A stretch of 64,000 bases of DNA, from positions 47,342,158 through 47,406,157 of the forward strand of contig OY829540.1 in NCBI GenBank assembly GCA_963691705.1, written 5' to 3'. This DNA is from Viola odorata. Lineage: Eukaryota; Streptophyta; Magnoliopsida; Malpighiales; Violaceae. The notes below the pieces were generated by a model that did no database searches, had not been told where the DNA came from, and saw only the letters and a program-made list of their open reading frames with translations. Shown piece after piece: positions 21,781 to 32,825 of this stretch (position 1 is its first letter; every line of letters starts with the position of its first letter). A program made the translations under genes and the position numbers.

Positions 21781-24050
21781 AAAAAACATTGGTGATTAAT
21801 TTGGTAATTTAATATTCTTTAATTTATTAATTTGTTCAATGTTTTTAATACTTGTATTTTTATATTTATTTTATCTTCAATTTTTATTATTAATAACCGT
21901 AAGATTTTAAATAGTTTTATGGTGATATTAAATTTCCAAAAAATATTGACCACAATTTGAACAATAATTTCAAAAAATAATTTAGTGATATTAAATTAAA
22001 ATTAATTTGGTAATTTAATATTCTTTAATTTATTAATTTGTTCAATATTTTTAATACTTGTATTTTTATATTTTTCTATCTTCAGTTGTTATTATTAATA
22101 ACCGTAAGATTTTAAATAGTTTTATCGTGATATTAAATTTTTAAAAAATATTGAGCACAATTTGAACAATAATTCCATAAATATATGCTTGGGAAAATAT
22201 TGCAACATTCGATAGAAAAATAAATTCAACTTACAATTGAAATAAAACCGCAAACATAATTATAAAATATTATGATGTATCTTGAACATTTGATTTTTTT
22301 ACATGTATTAATTTTATTAAATAAAGAAAGTGAAGTAAAAGTTAAAAGAAAAGTCATGTTTAACATATTTATTTTATTTATTCGAAGTTTACTAACCCAC
22401 ATAAATTTTATTAGATAAAAAAATCGAATCAAAACTCATAAAAAAAGAACTTATTGAAGATGTATATCGACCATTTAAAGTTGGATGACCCCGTTAATTT
22501 TATAAATAAAGAAATTGAATTAAAAATTCAAATGAAAAGACATTGTCAACATATTCGTACCATTTGTTTGAAGTTTACTAACCCGCATAAATCTTTTTAA
22601 ATAAAATAATTGAATTGAAGGTAATTGAAGCAGGCTGACCTGCATGGTGTTATTAAATAAAATAAGTGAATAAAAAGGTAAAAATAAAATACTTATATAG
22701 AATATTCGGTGCATTAATATTTTTGAATTTCTGCACATACACAAAAATTATTGATTTTTTTCCTTATTTTCTGAAAATTTTATATTATTTTCAGAATTTT
22801 TGGAATTTTATTTTCAGAAATTTTTATAATATTTTGTCAAAATTTTTTTAAAGTATTTTTTACAGTAATTGTTTTCTTATTTTCTGAATTTTTAAATTTT
22901 CATGATTTTCTTAAAATAGTTTTTAATTATTTTCTGAAGTATTTTCATTTTTCATGTATTTTGGAACTTTTTTCTTATTTTCTGAATTTTGTATATTTTT
23001 AAAGCTCAAAGGAAGAAAAAAAATTATTTTGTCCGGTAGATATTAATAGTGATATATAATTGAAATTAATTTAATAATTTAATAATTTTTAATTTATCAA
23101 TTTGTTCAATGTTTGTAATATTTGTATTTTTATATTTATTTTATCTTTAGTTGTTATTATTAATAACTATAAGATTTTAAGTAGTTTTATCATGATATTA
23201 AATTTCCAAAAAAAATTGAGCACAATTGGAAGAATAATTTCATAAATAGATGCTTGAGAAAATATTACAACATTATGTAGAATAAGACATTAAACTTGCA
23301 ACTGAAATAAAACTACAACGATAATTATAAAATATTATGATGTATATTGACCATTTTATTTTTTTAACCTGTATTTATTTTATTAAATAAATTAAGTGAA
23401 TTATTAGAAGCAAAAAAGAGAAGACATAATTAGCATATTCATTCTATTTATTTGAAGTTTTTTAACTCGTGTTAATTTTATTAAATAAATGATCTAAATC
23501 AGGAGTCAAAGAGAAAAGACCTGATTGAAGTAGGTTGACCTACATAAACGTTATAAAATAAAAGAAGTGAATTCAGAAGGTAAAAAGAAAAGACTAATAA
23601 TTTTAAAATGTAGATGGTGATTATACTTGAAAATGGTCACACTATAAGTTTATGATGTGTATCGACTATTTGAAGTTAGATGAAACGCTATAATTTTATA
23701 AATAAAGAAATTGAATTATAAATTAAAATAAAAGGACATGGTTAGCATATTCGTACCATTTAGTTGAAGTTTGCTAACCCGTATAAATCTTATTAAATAA
23801 AAGAATTAAATTAGAAGGTAAAAAAGGGAGACATGATTGAAAGATAGAGACCCCCTATGAACGTTAATAAATAAAAGAAGTGAATAAGAAGGTAAAAATA
23901 AAAAAATTTAGTTAGAATATTCACTGCATTTATTTGAAATTGGATGACCCACATAAAGCTAAATAAAAATTATCTTAATTAGAAGGCAAAAAGAACAAAC
24001 CTGGTTGAAGTTCGTTGACCCGCATATTTTGTTAAAGTCTGAAATAATAT
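21780..24050. repeat. degenerate AT-rich repeat field, multiple related copies
   Basis: A block of about 180 bp containing TTTAATTTATTAATTTGTTC and AACCGTAAGATTTTAAATAG recurs near 21795-21975, 22005-22175 and 23055-23240. A second motif (GAAGTTTACTAACCC followed by CATAAATC) recurs near 22385, 22568, 23455 and 23765. A larger unit of about 1 kb (22195-22500 against 23260-23560) also appears duplicated. The field looks like an old, diverged tandem array; no coding potential is seen. Confidence 0.7.
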
Positions 24051-24251
24051 TTTTGAATTTCTGCAAAAGATTAATTAATTGATTTTTTTCTTATTTTCGG
24101 ATTTTTTATTTTGTTTTCAGTAATTTTTATATTATTTTTTGAAAAACTATTTTTTTAGAATTTTTTTATAAATTTTCTTTTCTAATTTTCTTATTTTTTA
24201 TAATTTTCTGAAATTTTAAATATTTCCTTTTTTTTTTAAGTCCGTTTCACC

Positions 24252-25249
24252 TAGGGGTGTGCAATCGGATCTTCGGGATTTCCGAATCCCGACTGGGAAA
24301 ATTTCGGATATCCCGAAATTGATTTTTTTGGTCCCGATCCCGAATGTCAAAAAAACCCTCCCGAACCCGAATTTCCGAACTCAAAATTTCGGGAAATATC
24401 GGGTATCCGAAATTTCCGAGATTTTTTTAATTACTGTTAAAAAAAATCCAAATTAAACATCAAACCTGATATATTTATTGGTTGGGGCATTTTGACAAAC
24501 ACCTGCTGTGCGTGATTTAAACCAATTTCCGAAATTAAACCAATTTGCAGCAATTTAAACCAATTTTCCAACAAAATTTTCAACAAATTATCCTATGCAA
24601 AACACCAGAAGATGCAGAAAACCCTAAAACCCTTTTGCACCAAAATTTCCAACAAATTAGACCCACACCTATTTTTCTACCAAAAAGTGCAGCAATTGCA
24701 CCAAAACTCCTAATTTTTCACCAAAAAATGTAGCAAATGAACAAAATATGTTATTTCTTGACTAGATCGACAGAGAGAATCAGAGAAACAAGGAGGGAGA
24801 GAGTAGAGGTTCTGGATCTGGAGGTGGCGGTCGGGATGGGATTTGGAGGTGGCGACTGACTGGCGATGGAGAAGAAGAATTGATTGAGGAAGAAGAATTG
24901 AATCTAGTGATTTGGAGGTGGCAGATCGAGTGTCCTAGAATTGGTTCTAGGGATTTGGAGGAAGAAGAATTGATCTGCAGCTGCTAGTGAGAGAAGAGTG
25001 AGAGTAGAGAGAAGAGAGAAAGCGTTGAAATGAAAAAGCATGCCCTACCCCTGCTTTTTATTTTCCTAAGTTCGGGTAGTTCGGGTACCCGAACTTAGAA
25101 AAATCCATACCGATCCCGACCCGAAATAAATTTCGGGTATGTGGTACCCGAACCTGAATTTCCGATACCCGAATTACCCCAACCCGAATTGCAAAATTTC
25201 GGGTCGGAAATTTCGGAAATTCGGGAAACGGGAAATTTGAACAGCCCTA
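24252..25249. mobile_element. non-autonomous hAT element, 998 bp
   Basis: The ends TAGGGGTGTGCAA and (reverse complement) TAGGGCTGTTCAA form the TIR, flanked by a perfect 8-bp target duplication GTTTCACC (24244-24251 and 25250-25257). Subterminal TTTCGGG/CCCGAAA repeats are dense at both ends, as in the hAT at 2165. The interior has no transposase; a purine-rich block (about 24770-25020) resembles the leader of a deleted transposase gene. It must be moved in trans. Confidence 0.92.
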
Positions 25250-25259
25250 GTTTCACCAC

Positions 25260-26580
25260 CCTTAAAATTTCTACCGATCTCATTTTGAATCAACTGCATC
25301 TTTAACTGTTTTTGTTTTTTTTGTTCTCTCAGTTGATAGTAACAAAAACTATAAGTGTAGTTTTGATATAAACAATATTAGTCTTCATTGTTCATATATG
25401 AAATAAATTAAAATTAAGAATTGAGAAGGTTTGTGAACATAAAATGAATTTTTTTGACTTATAAACACGTAGATTAATTAGTATAGAGTTGTTCTAATAT
25501 AATCAGAAGCCTCATATTTAAGCCTTGGGTAAACAATTGTATTAAAAACTTGTAAGTTGTGAGGGAGAATTTTACGGTCCTTAAGAGTCTTGCCCGACTC
25601 AAATCTATTATAATCGGTACCAAATATAATATAATCGGATTACCGGATAGTTTTAACCAAAAAAAAAATATATAATTTATTTGTATTTAAAATTTTAAAA
25701 AATATATATTTTAAATAAATTTCTAATAAAGAAGAATTTTCTAATATATTCGTCAAGCAATTTAAATTTTGAAGTGATTATTTGTTTTTTTTGGGCTTGG
25801 TACGATTGGTCAGTGTTTCGGGATATAAATGGTATCAACCTTATTCGTTTATCATTAATTAAATTTGGATCTACGAAAGAAAGGAAAGTTCTTGAAGTTT
25901 GTCAAAATCGAGTAAGTTGGTCCCCAGCTACTTTTCTTTAGTACAATTATTAGTTTTTACTCAACCAATACTAATTTCGTCTAAATATTTTTCACCAGAT
26001 AGTGTTTATTTGCAAATAGTAAAAGTGAACAGAAAAACTAATTTTTTATTTTTTATTTTTATTTTTTTTGTCAATGTTCCTATTTTTCCTATTGGTATAT
26101 ATAAAGAGAATTATATTACATCATCTTAATTAAATGCACTACAATTTTAATTAAATTAATTTCATAACATGTTAGTATTAACGTGACCTTTTCAACCAGG
26201 GATCATGTGCACTCACGGTACAATTTTGACGCTGCTGGGGCTCTAATGCCAGAATTACCCTTAGGCATATTTTTATGTATTATAAAAAATCAAGTTTTTT
26301 AAAGGATAAAAGTCTATTTGTATTTGATATTAGGTGATAGTATGTACTCCTAAAAAGTCAAGTAAAGTGTACAGTAACATTGTATAGAAAAATGACGATT
26401 AAAATGGTCCAGAGGGAGTATTACCCTAAATTTATTACTAATGCGGCAAAAGAAATTAGTATATATATACCTTACACATCAATCCCATTTTCAAAGGGGA
26501 ATAAATCCATTAAAAGTATATGATTACATATTTACAATTCACATGACACTAAAAGCGCATTATGGGTAATAGAGAAGCTA
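25260..26580. other. intergenic AT-rich stretch
   Basis: No gene is supported. A Stowaway-like terminus (CCAGAGGGAGTA at 26410-26421) is present, but a convincing partner end is not. Confidence 0.5.
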
Positions 26581-26589
26581 AATTCTAAG

Positions 26590-27376
26590 TGAAAGCAAGG
26601 AGAACGAATTCAATTGCAAGGAGAGGAATCCAATCGCCTAACGTAAGGAGAGCAAAGCCAATCACTTGACGCAAGAAGGGCAAATCCAATCGCCTGACGC
26701 AAGGAGAGAGAATCCAATCGCATAGCGCAAGGAGAGCGAATCCAATCGCCTGACATAATGAGAGCGAACCTAATCTCCTGACGCAAGGAGAGCGAATCCA
26801 AACGCCTGACACAAAGAGAGCGAATCCAAACACCTGATGCAAGGAGAGTGAATCCAATCGCCTGATGTAAGGAGAGCGAATCCAATCGCATGACGTAAGG
26901 AGAGTGAATCCAATCGCGTGACGCAAGGAGAGCAAATCCAATCACACGACGTGGGAAGTGCGAATCCAATCGCCTAACGCAAGGAGAGCGAACCCAATCG
27001 CCTGATGCAAGGAGAGCGAATCCAATCGCATGACGCAAGGGGAGCTTATCAACTTGCCTGATGCAAGGAGAGAGAATCCAATCTCCTGACGCAAGTAGAG
27101 CGAATCCAATCGCCTGACGCGAGGAGAGTGAATCCAATCTCCTAACACAACGAGAGAAATCAATCGCATGATGCTAGGAGAGCGAATCCAGTCGCACGAC
27201 GCAAGGAGAGCGAAGCCAATCGCACGACGCAAGGAGAGCGAAGCCAATCGCTTGACGCAAGGAGAGAGAATTCATTTGCATGACACGAGGAGAGCGAATC
27301 CAATCCCTTTACGTAAGGAGAGTGAATCCAATAACATGACGCAAAGAGAGGGAAGCCAATCGCTTGATGCAATGAG
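26590..27376. repeat. 28-bp minisatellite, left block, about 28 units
   Basis: The consensus unit is GCAAGGAGAGCGAATCCAAT followed by CGCCTGAC, repeated about 28 times with substitutions and few indels. Because 28 is not a multiple of three, each frame returns after three units and encodes a 28-residue peptide repeat. The minus strand lacks stops in most units, which creates long open frames (up to 175 codons). No start context, promoter or splice signal supports translation. The array continues at 28653 and 32790 after two TE insertions. Confidence 0.93.
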
Positions 27377-28652
27377 CATAGTTATCAGAACCGGAAATAA
27401 AAATTTGGTGGTTCAACCGGATTGTAGATGTTGGTCCATTTTGAACCATTCACACATTAAACCGGTCAATTTTAGATGTTTAAACCGGATTGAACCGGCT
27501 GGTTTTTTTACTGTAGCATTTTATAATATATCAAAATAAAGTATATCAAGTAAATCAAAAGTTAAAAATAAAGAAACTATCTAGCATTCAAATGAAATGA
27601 TATTCAAAATTCAAACACACTTAAATATTCAAATTACAAAATGAAGAAACAATCCAACATTCAAACACACTTAATTATCCAAATTACAAAATAAATAAAC
27701 AATCCAATATTCAAATGAAATCATTCTTAAAGTTCAAACACCTAAATATTCAAATTATAAAATTATTAATTCCATGATTGGTAACAGATTGAGAGGTTGA
27801 GCCACTAGTGTTTTTGAAAATGTCTTGAACAAAACATTAGTAGCATAGCATGCATTCCACTTAGTAGCATAGGTTTGACTTCTACAAAGCAAAAATTAGT
27901 CATTAAAGCAGATAGTAACATGCATTCCACAGTGGAATTTCCACTGCATAAAACATGAAAATTTGAAAAATAAAAAATAAAAAACCAGCATCGATCTATA
28001 GATTCTATACTAACAAAACAGAACATAAGAAAACAAAGCAGAAATTAAATTAGTCATTAATATTTAATAAGCTAACCAATGGAGGAAGAGAAATAAATGA
28101 TGAAAAAATAATTGACGGGTCAGTGTAATTTGTACCTGGTGAGGGCGGGGGTTTGCGGTGGCGGAGGGAGTAGATTGAGACGGAGGAGGGAGTAGATTGC
28201 GGGGGTTTGCGGTGGCGGAGAGAGTAGATTGCGACAGAGGAGGGAGTAGATTGCGGGGGTTTTAAGTGGCGGTCGGCGTATAGGTTTTTGTTTTTCCTTG
28301 CTGCTGTGCGTGCATGCGTCGAAGAGGAAGAGGAAGAAAGAACATAAGAAAAAAAGAGAAAAACGGCACCGTTTTGCATTTAGATACGGAAATAGGTCGT
28401 GGGCCTTTCAAAACGGCGTCATTTTCGTTGGCTCGAAATGGGCCATGGTCCTTTCAAAACGGCGTCGTTTTGCAATTGGATTGAACCAGCCAGTTCAACC
28501 CGGTTTAATTCGGTTAGTCGGTTGTGTAAAAATCGGTCGGTTCGACCGGTTGAACCCGGTTCAGTTGCACATCCGGTCCGATAGCTGAATCGAACCGAAA
28601 CCGTAAAAAACCCCAGTTGAACCGGCCGCCCGGTCCGGTTCTGATTACTATG
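27377..28652. mobile_element. non-autonomous hAT element, 1,276 bp, inserted in the minisatellite
   Basis: The TIRs are CATAGTTATCAGAACCGG and, at the right end, the reverse complement of CATAGTAATCAGAACCGG. The flanking 8-mers GCAATGAG (27369-27376) and GCAAGGAG (28653-28660) match at 7 of 8 positions and both belong to the minisatellite unit. Many AACCGG/CCGGTT subterminal repeats occur at both ends. No transposase is encoded. A purine/pyrimidine-biased stretch with GGGTTTGCGGTGGCGGAG repeats lies at 28140-28270. Confidence 0.88.
28140..28270. repeat. short GC-rich tandem repeats within the hAT element
   Basis: Copies of a unit containing GTTTGCGGTGGCGGAG and GGAGGGAGTAGATTG alternate about four times. 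They lie in what would be the leader region of the deleted transposase gene. Confidence 0.6.
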
Positions 28653-28886
28653 GCAAGGAGAACAAATCCAATCACCTAACGCAAGTAGAGCGAATCCAAT
28701 CGCATGACATAAGGAGAGCGAATCCAATCGCATGAAGCAAGGAGAGCGAATCCAATCCCCTGACGCAAGGAGAGTGAGTCAAATCTCATGACGTGAGAAG
28801 AGCGAATCCAATCACCTCTCACAAGGAGAATGAATCCAATCACCTGACGTGAAGAGAGCGAATCCAATCGCATGACGCAAGGAGAG
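28653..28886. repeat. 28-bp minisatellite, middle block, about 8 units
   Basis: This continues the array at 26590-27376 after the hAT insertion, with the same unit and orientation. It is cut at GAGAG (28882-28886) by the LTR element that follows. Confidence 0.92.
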
Positions 28887-31011
28887 TGATATGATGTATT
28901 TTGTGCACATTTTCCCTTCCTTTCCTAGCCCTTTTCGGATCTTGATGCTACTGATTAGCCTCTATTTCCTTACTTATTGCAGATTCAGACTTTAGGAGAG
29001 GAAATTCCAGAAAGATACATTATTTGCTAGATTTTGGAGTGTTTCGAGCGTCTAGGCCTAGCTGCTCATCGCTCGCAGGCCAGCAACAGAAAATGGAAAG
29101 TGCGAAAAAGGAAATTTAATAAATCTGACTGATTCTCCTACTTCTCTTCCGTGTTCCCAACCCAGCAAAGGCATAATTAAGGAAAATTTAGTTCTATTAG
29201 ACTTAGGGCTTCTATTTTATTTAATATATATATATTAAAATATTTAGGGTTTTAAGGGGGGCTCTCTCTTCCGCCTCTTTTTCTCTTCTTCTTCTTCCGC
29301 TTCTCTCTTCTTCTAGCAACTTTGCAATAAATCGGAGCTTTGCTCCGGCCGGTAATTGATTGACGTCTAATTTCATGCGTTTTTACCATCTTAAACTACC
29401 TTGTTTATGGTGAAAACTGTTCCTTTCACGTCAATCTGTCATCTTTTGAAGGAAATCTTGGATGGCTGAAGAAAGTAGAGAAACGCCAGCTTTTTGGGCT
29501 TGTACCAGACAAACGAGTAATCTTGGTCGCAGTCTAGGCCAAGATTGCCAAACGAGACGCATACTGAGCGTGGACTCGAGGAATTGCTGGAGTGTGGATG
29601 ACAGTTGGATTTGTGTTGGAGGAAATAAGAGAAAAGCTATCTCCGGAGTGAAAATCAGACAAACGACCAATCTTAGGTAAGACAAACCAATCTTTGCTAA
29701 GATTAACAAGATTTCCAAGAAACGTGATGAGATAGGAGTCACGGGATTTTGAGCTAAAAGAGTGGATTTGACAGCTGGAGACAGATAGAGAAGATCAGTC
29801 GTGATCCAAGATTGTATCCTTTTATGAATTATCCTCTCTTTGAACAAACAAATCAAATATTTATTTATTTTAAATTTGAACATTAGAGATTTGTCTCTAT
29901 CTTTTATCTTTTTGAAGTTTTGAATTTGGAAAGAAACATGATGGGCGGGGACTCTAACCTTGTTAAAGGTTAGGTAAGGCTGTCAATTACGGGATCTTCC
30001 TTCTTCCAACTTCTATTTTTGTAAACACTCTGCTGCGATAATTCTTTTGAATATCGCATTTTAATTCTATTTTTATGTTCATCAATTATTTCCTTGCTTT
30101 TTTGATTATTATGTCTAGTAGCTAAACACCCAATTCTTAGTAAGGTTTGAGCGAGCATACTTGTGATTCGTGAGACCGATCTGTTCTTATTATCCTCTTG
30201 TTCGTAATTAATTCAAGTTTTATTTTAACAAGCCGGTTCCCGTCTAGGCTAAGACTTGATCAATCTTAGGCAAGACGAAAAATTTGTAGCCAGTCACGAA
30301 GGGGACGAGCGAAACCGGAGTGACGCAAGTAGGCAGCTAGCCTCGTGGAGGTTAGTGGACTTGGATCGATATAGGACTAACCAGACTGACAATCTAGGGC
30401 TCCGAGTTAGGAGCAGCTTGGCCTAAACTTTGTCTTTCCCTACACCATTGAGAAAACGCATGTGCCTCAAGCCAGCAGCCAATTGGATAAACCCTTTAAC
30501 CAGCAAGGTGTCCACTAGCTAGGATCACTAGGAAAGGGAGTTCCTGCCAAGTGATTTCAAGAGGAGGAAAGTAGGATTGGAAAGGAGTTCCTCCCAATCT
30601 ATAGCAGTGTTATGAGAGAGAAGGAGAAAATCTAAAGGTCAATGATCGAATAACAAGGATTGCGCTTACGAATTCGCCCTTACCAGGAGTTTACCCCACA
30701 TCAGTTCACAACCAATCTCAATCCGCAATCTTAGCTAAGAATCCTTTATGCCTAAGATTGCTTCTTTATTTAATTTTTGCTTTGTTACTTTTTATTGCTT
30801 TGTTTATTTTAATTGCAGAAACAAAACCCCTCAACTCCAGTGACGAGGAAGTCGAGTCAAAACTACAAATCTCCCAACAAGATCTCTGTGGACGATCCTC
30901 TTACCACGATCTACAAGTTCCTTGTGGACGAGTGATAAGTTGTATTCCTACCCCTAATTTTGTATATTTTATACAACTAAATTTGATTCCCTAGACACGC
31001 AATCAAATTTT

Positions 31012-31029
31012 GGCGCCGTTGCCGGGGAT
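31012..31029 (+). other. primer binding site of the gypsy element
   Basis: TGGCGCCGTTGCCGGGGA is the PBS known from plant Athila/Tat-type elements, complementary to a tRNA 3' end (commonly assigned to tRNA-Asp). It marks the 3' limit of the 5' LTR, which ends just before it (about 31005-31010). That gives a 5' LTR or leader region of roughly 2.1 kb. Confidence 0.75.
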
Positions 31030-31113
31030 CTTTTGACGGTGTTTTTGTAGTTTTGTTTTTATTTTTATTTTTGCAGTGATCTTGGCCAAGACAGTAGGCC
31101 AAACAGAAAAATC

Positions 31114-32739
31114 ATGCTCTATAATTCTACCCCTCCTAATTTGAATGCATTTAATATTGAACATAAATTATTTGAAATATCTAACATGCTTCAAAATCTC
31201 CCTGCAAGGTACAACCAGGGACAACAGAAATTCCACCCTCTTTTCCACCCAAATCTGAGATGGAGCCAAGATCCGCCACAACCAAGTCTGACATTCCAGC
31301 AGTACCAACAACCTCAACAGCCCCCCATGAACTTTCACCATTTTGTACCAGGACCTCCTCAAAACCAGACCCCTATGCCTCAGTTGCCACCCGCACCTCA
31401 ACCTTTGCAGCTCACTAGAGTGCCAATTGAGGAAACTCTCCAAAAGTTTATGATGGCAACCCAGTCCAGCATGGTGGAGATGCAGAAACAGATTGCACAG
31501 TTGGCACAAAATCAGTCGGATGACCAAGGCAGATTACCCTCTACCACAGTAGACAACCCGAAGTATAGTGTGTGTGCTATCAATCTCAGGAGTGGAAGTA
31601 TACTGCCGGAAAGGGAAGGTGCAAAGTCGGACAAAGATATGAGGATGCTTTATGAGGAAGATGAGGAGGAAGATGAGGAAATTCAGGCGGAACAGATCTT
31701 AGCCGAGCTAGAGGCCAAGACTGATATTCTAGAAAAAATAGTCAAAGAGGAACCGATCTTGGCCAAGCCCGTGGCCAAGATAGATGAGAAGGTTGCAGTG
31801 CAGGAGGAAACAATAGAGATTTCACCCCCTTTTCTACCCAGATCTTCAAAACAAAAGAAATTAGATGAGGCTAAGGAATTTATGAATATTTTTGGCAAAA
31901 TTGCAGTAAACATTCCTATGCTTGATTTAATTGTTAAAGTTCCTTCTTATGCTAAATTTTTGAAAGAACTTTGTACTAACAAGAGAAAACTTGCAGGTGT
32001 TGAAAGGATTAATCTTAATCATAATGTTTCTGCAGTTTTACAGGCTAAGCTCCCCGAGAAGTGCAAGGATCAAGGCACTTTTACAATCCCATGTAAGATA
32101 GGCAATAAAACCGTGGAGAGAGCTCTTTGTGATTTGGGAGCTGGAATCAATCTGATGTCTCTAGGTGAGTATGAGACATTACAGATGGGTACAATGAAGG
32201 ACATTAGAGTGGTGATCGAACTTGCCGATGGGTCAATAATACATCCGAAAGGTGTGGTAGAGGATGTACTTGTACAGGTTAATAATTTCATTTATCCTCT
32301 TGATTTTTACATTGTTGAAATGAACACTAACATCCCTTCCAGCGCCACTGATGTTATTTTAGGAAGGTCATTCCTAAGAACAGCAAGAGCCAAAATTGAT
32401 GTACATCTAGGAATTCTTACCTTAGAATTTGGTGGTGAAACAATAGAGTTTAACATGTATGATGTCATTGAAAATCCTAATAAAATACATGGTGTTAACT
32501 TTGTGGACGTCCTTGGACATGCTACTGATGAATTACCAAAAGATTATCCTAACATTACACTCTCAAGTGTGCAGGCACCAGAAATTGAGCTTAAAAGCTG
32601 TCTTGGCCGCAATCTTGGCCAAGATTCAGTTCTGCCACCTAGCCCACCTAAAGCCATGGCCTGGTGGACTGACCGTCTTTTCAAGTTGTTTCCTGTGTTC
32701 GACCCTGCTGCCACTATACACAATTTATTGTGCACTTGA
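31114..32739 (+). pseudogene. truncated gag-protease ORF fused to LTR sequence
   Basis: The ORF has 541 codons without an internal stop. It begins in a proline/glutamine-rich Gag C-terminal region (FHPLFHPNLRWSQDPPQP), then IAQLAQNQSDDQGRLPSTTV and the conserved INLRSGS block. An acidic linker follows. The retropepsin domain carries TIPCKIGNKTVERALCDLGA, with the D-L-G form of the active site typical of this group, and DVILGRSFLRTARAKIDV. The N-terminal capsid-like half of Gag is absent. After WWTDRLFKL the frame crosses a deletion junction into LTR DNA (FPVFDPAATIHNLLCT) and stops. It could still yield a Gag-C/protease peptide but not a functional polyprotein. Confidence 0.85.
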
Positions 32740-32789
32740 TAGCAGGTTTTTATTATTATTATATTTGAATGTGCCTCGACAACACAACA

Positions 32790-32825
32790 GAGAGCGAATC
32801 CAATCATTTGACGAGAGGAATGAGT
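32790..32825. repeat. 28-bp minisatellite, right remnant
   Basis: GAGAGCGAATCCAATCATTT and a few further bases continue the minisatellite unit after the LTR element. This shows that the array extended at least this far before the insertion. Confidence 0.8.

Larger units (their letters stand above)
28887..32789 (+). mobile_element. deleted Ty3-gypsy (Athila/Tat-like) LTR element
   Basis: The element starts TGATATGATG and ends CGACAACACAACA, with a perfect 5-bp target duplication GAGAG (28882-28886 and 32790-32794). Removing it restores an exact minisatellite unit. Its left end resembles the U3 start, and its right 100 bp the U5 end, of the solo LTR at 3344-4703, including the motif CGGAGC(T/A)..TTGCTCCGG in both. 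A PBS-like TGGCGCCGTTGCCGGGGA lies at about 31012-31029, followed by a gag C-terminus and protease. Reverse transcriptase, RNase H, integrase and most of the 3' LTR are gone; the junction is near 32690. Confidence 0.85.

Noticed and set aside
26343..26421. Small Stowaway MITE
   Set aside because: Only the right end (GAGGGAGTA) is convincing; the left TACTCC match is too short to support an element.
26585..27376. Minus-strand open frames of 118, 175, 101 and 70 codons with Leu/Ile/Trp repeats
   Set aside because: They are the by-product of a 28-bp minisatellite that lacks stops. There is no promoter, splice signal or stable start, and the frame is set only by the repeat length.
26590..28886. 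CRISPR-like regular repeats
   Set aside because: The repeats are contiguous and diverged, without unique spacers, and the host is a plant.
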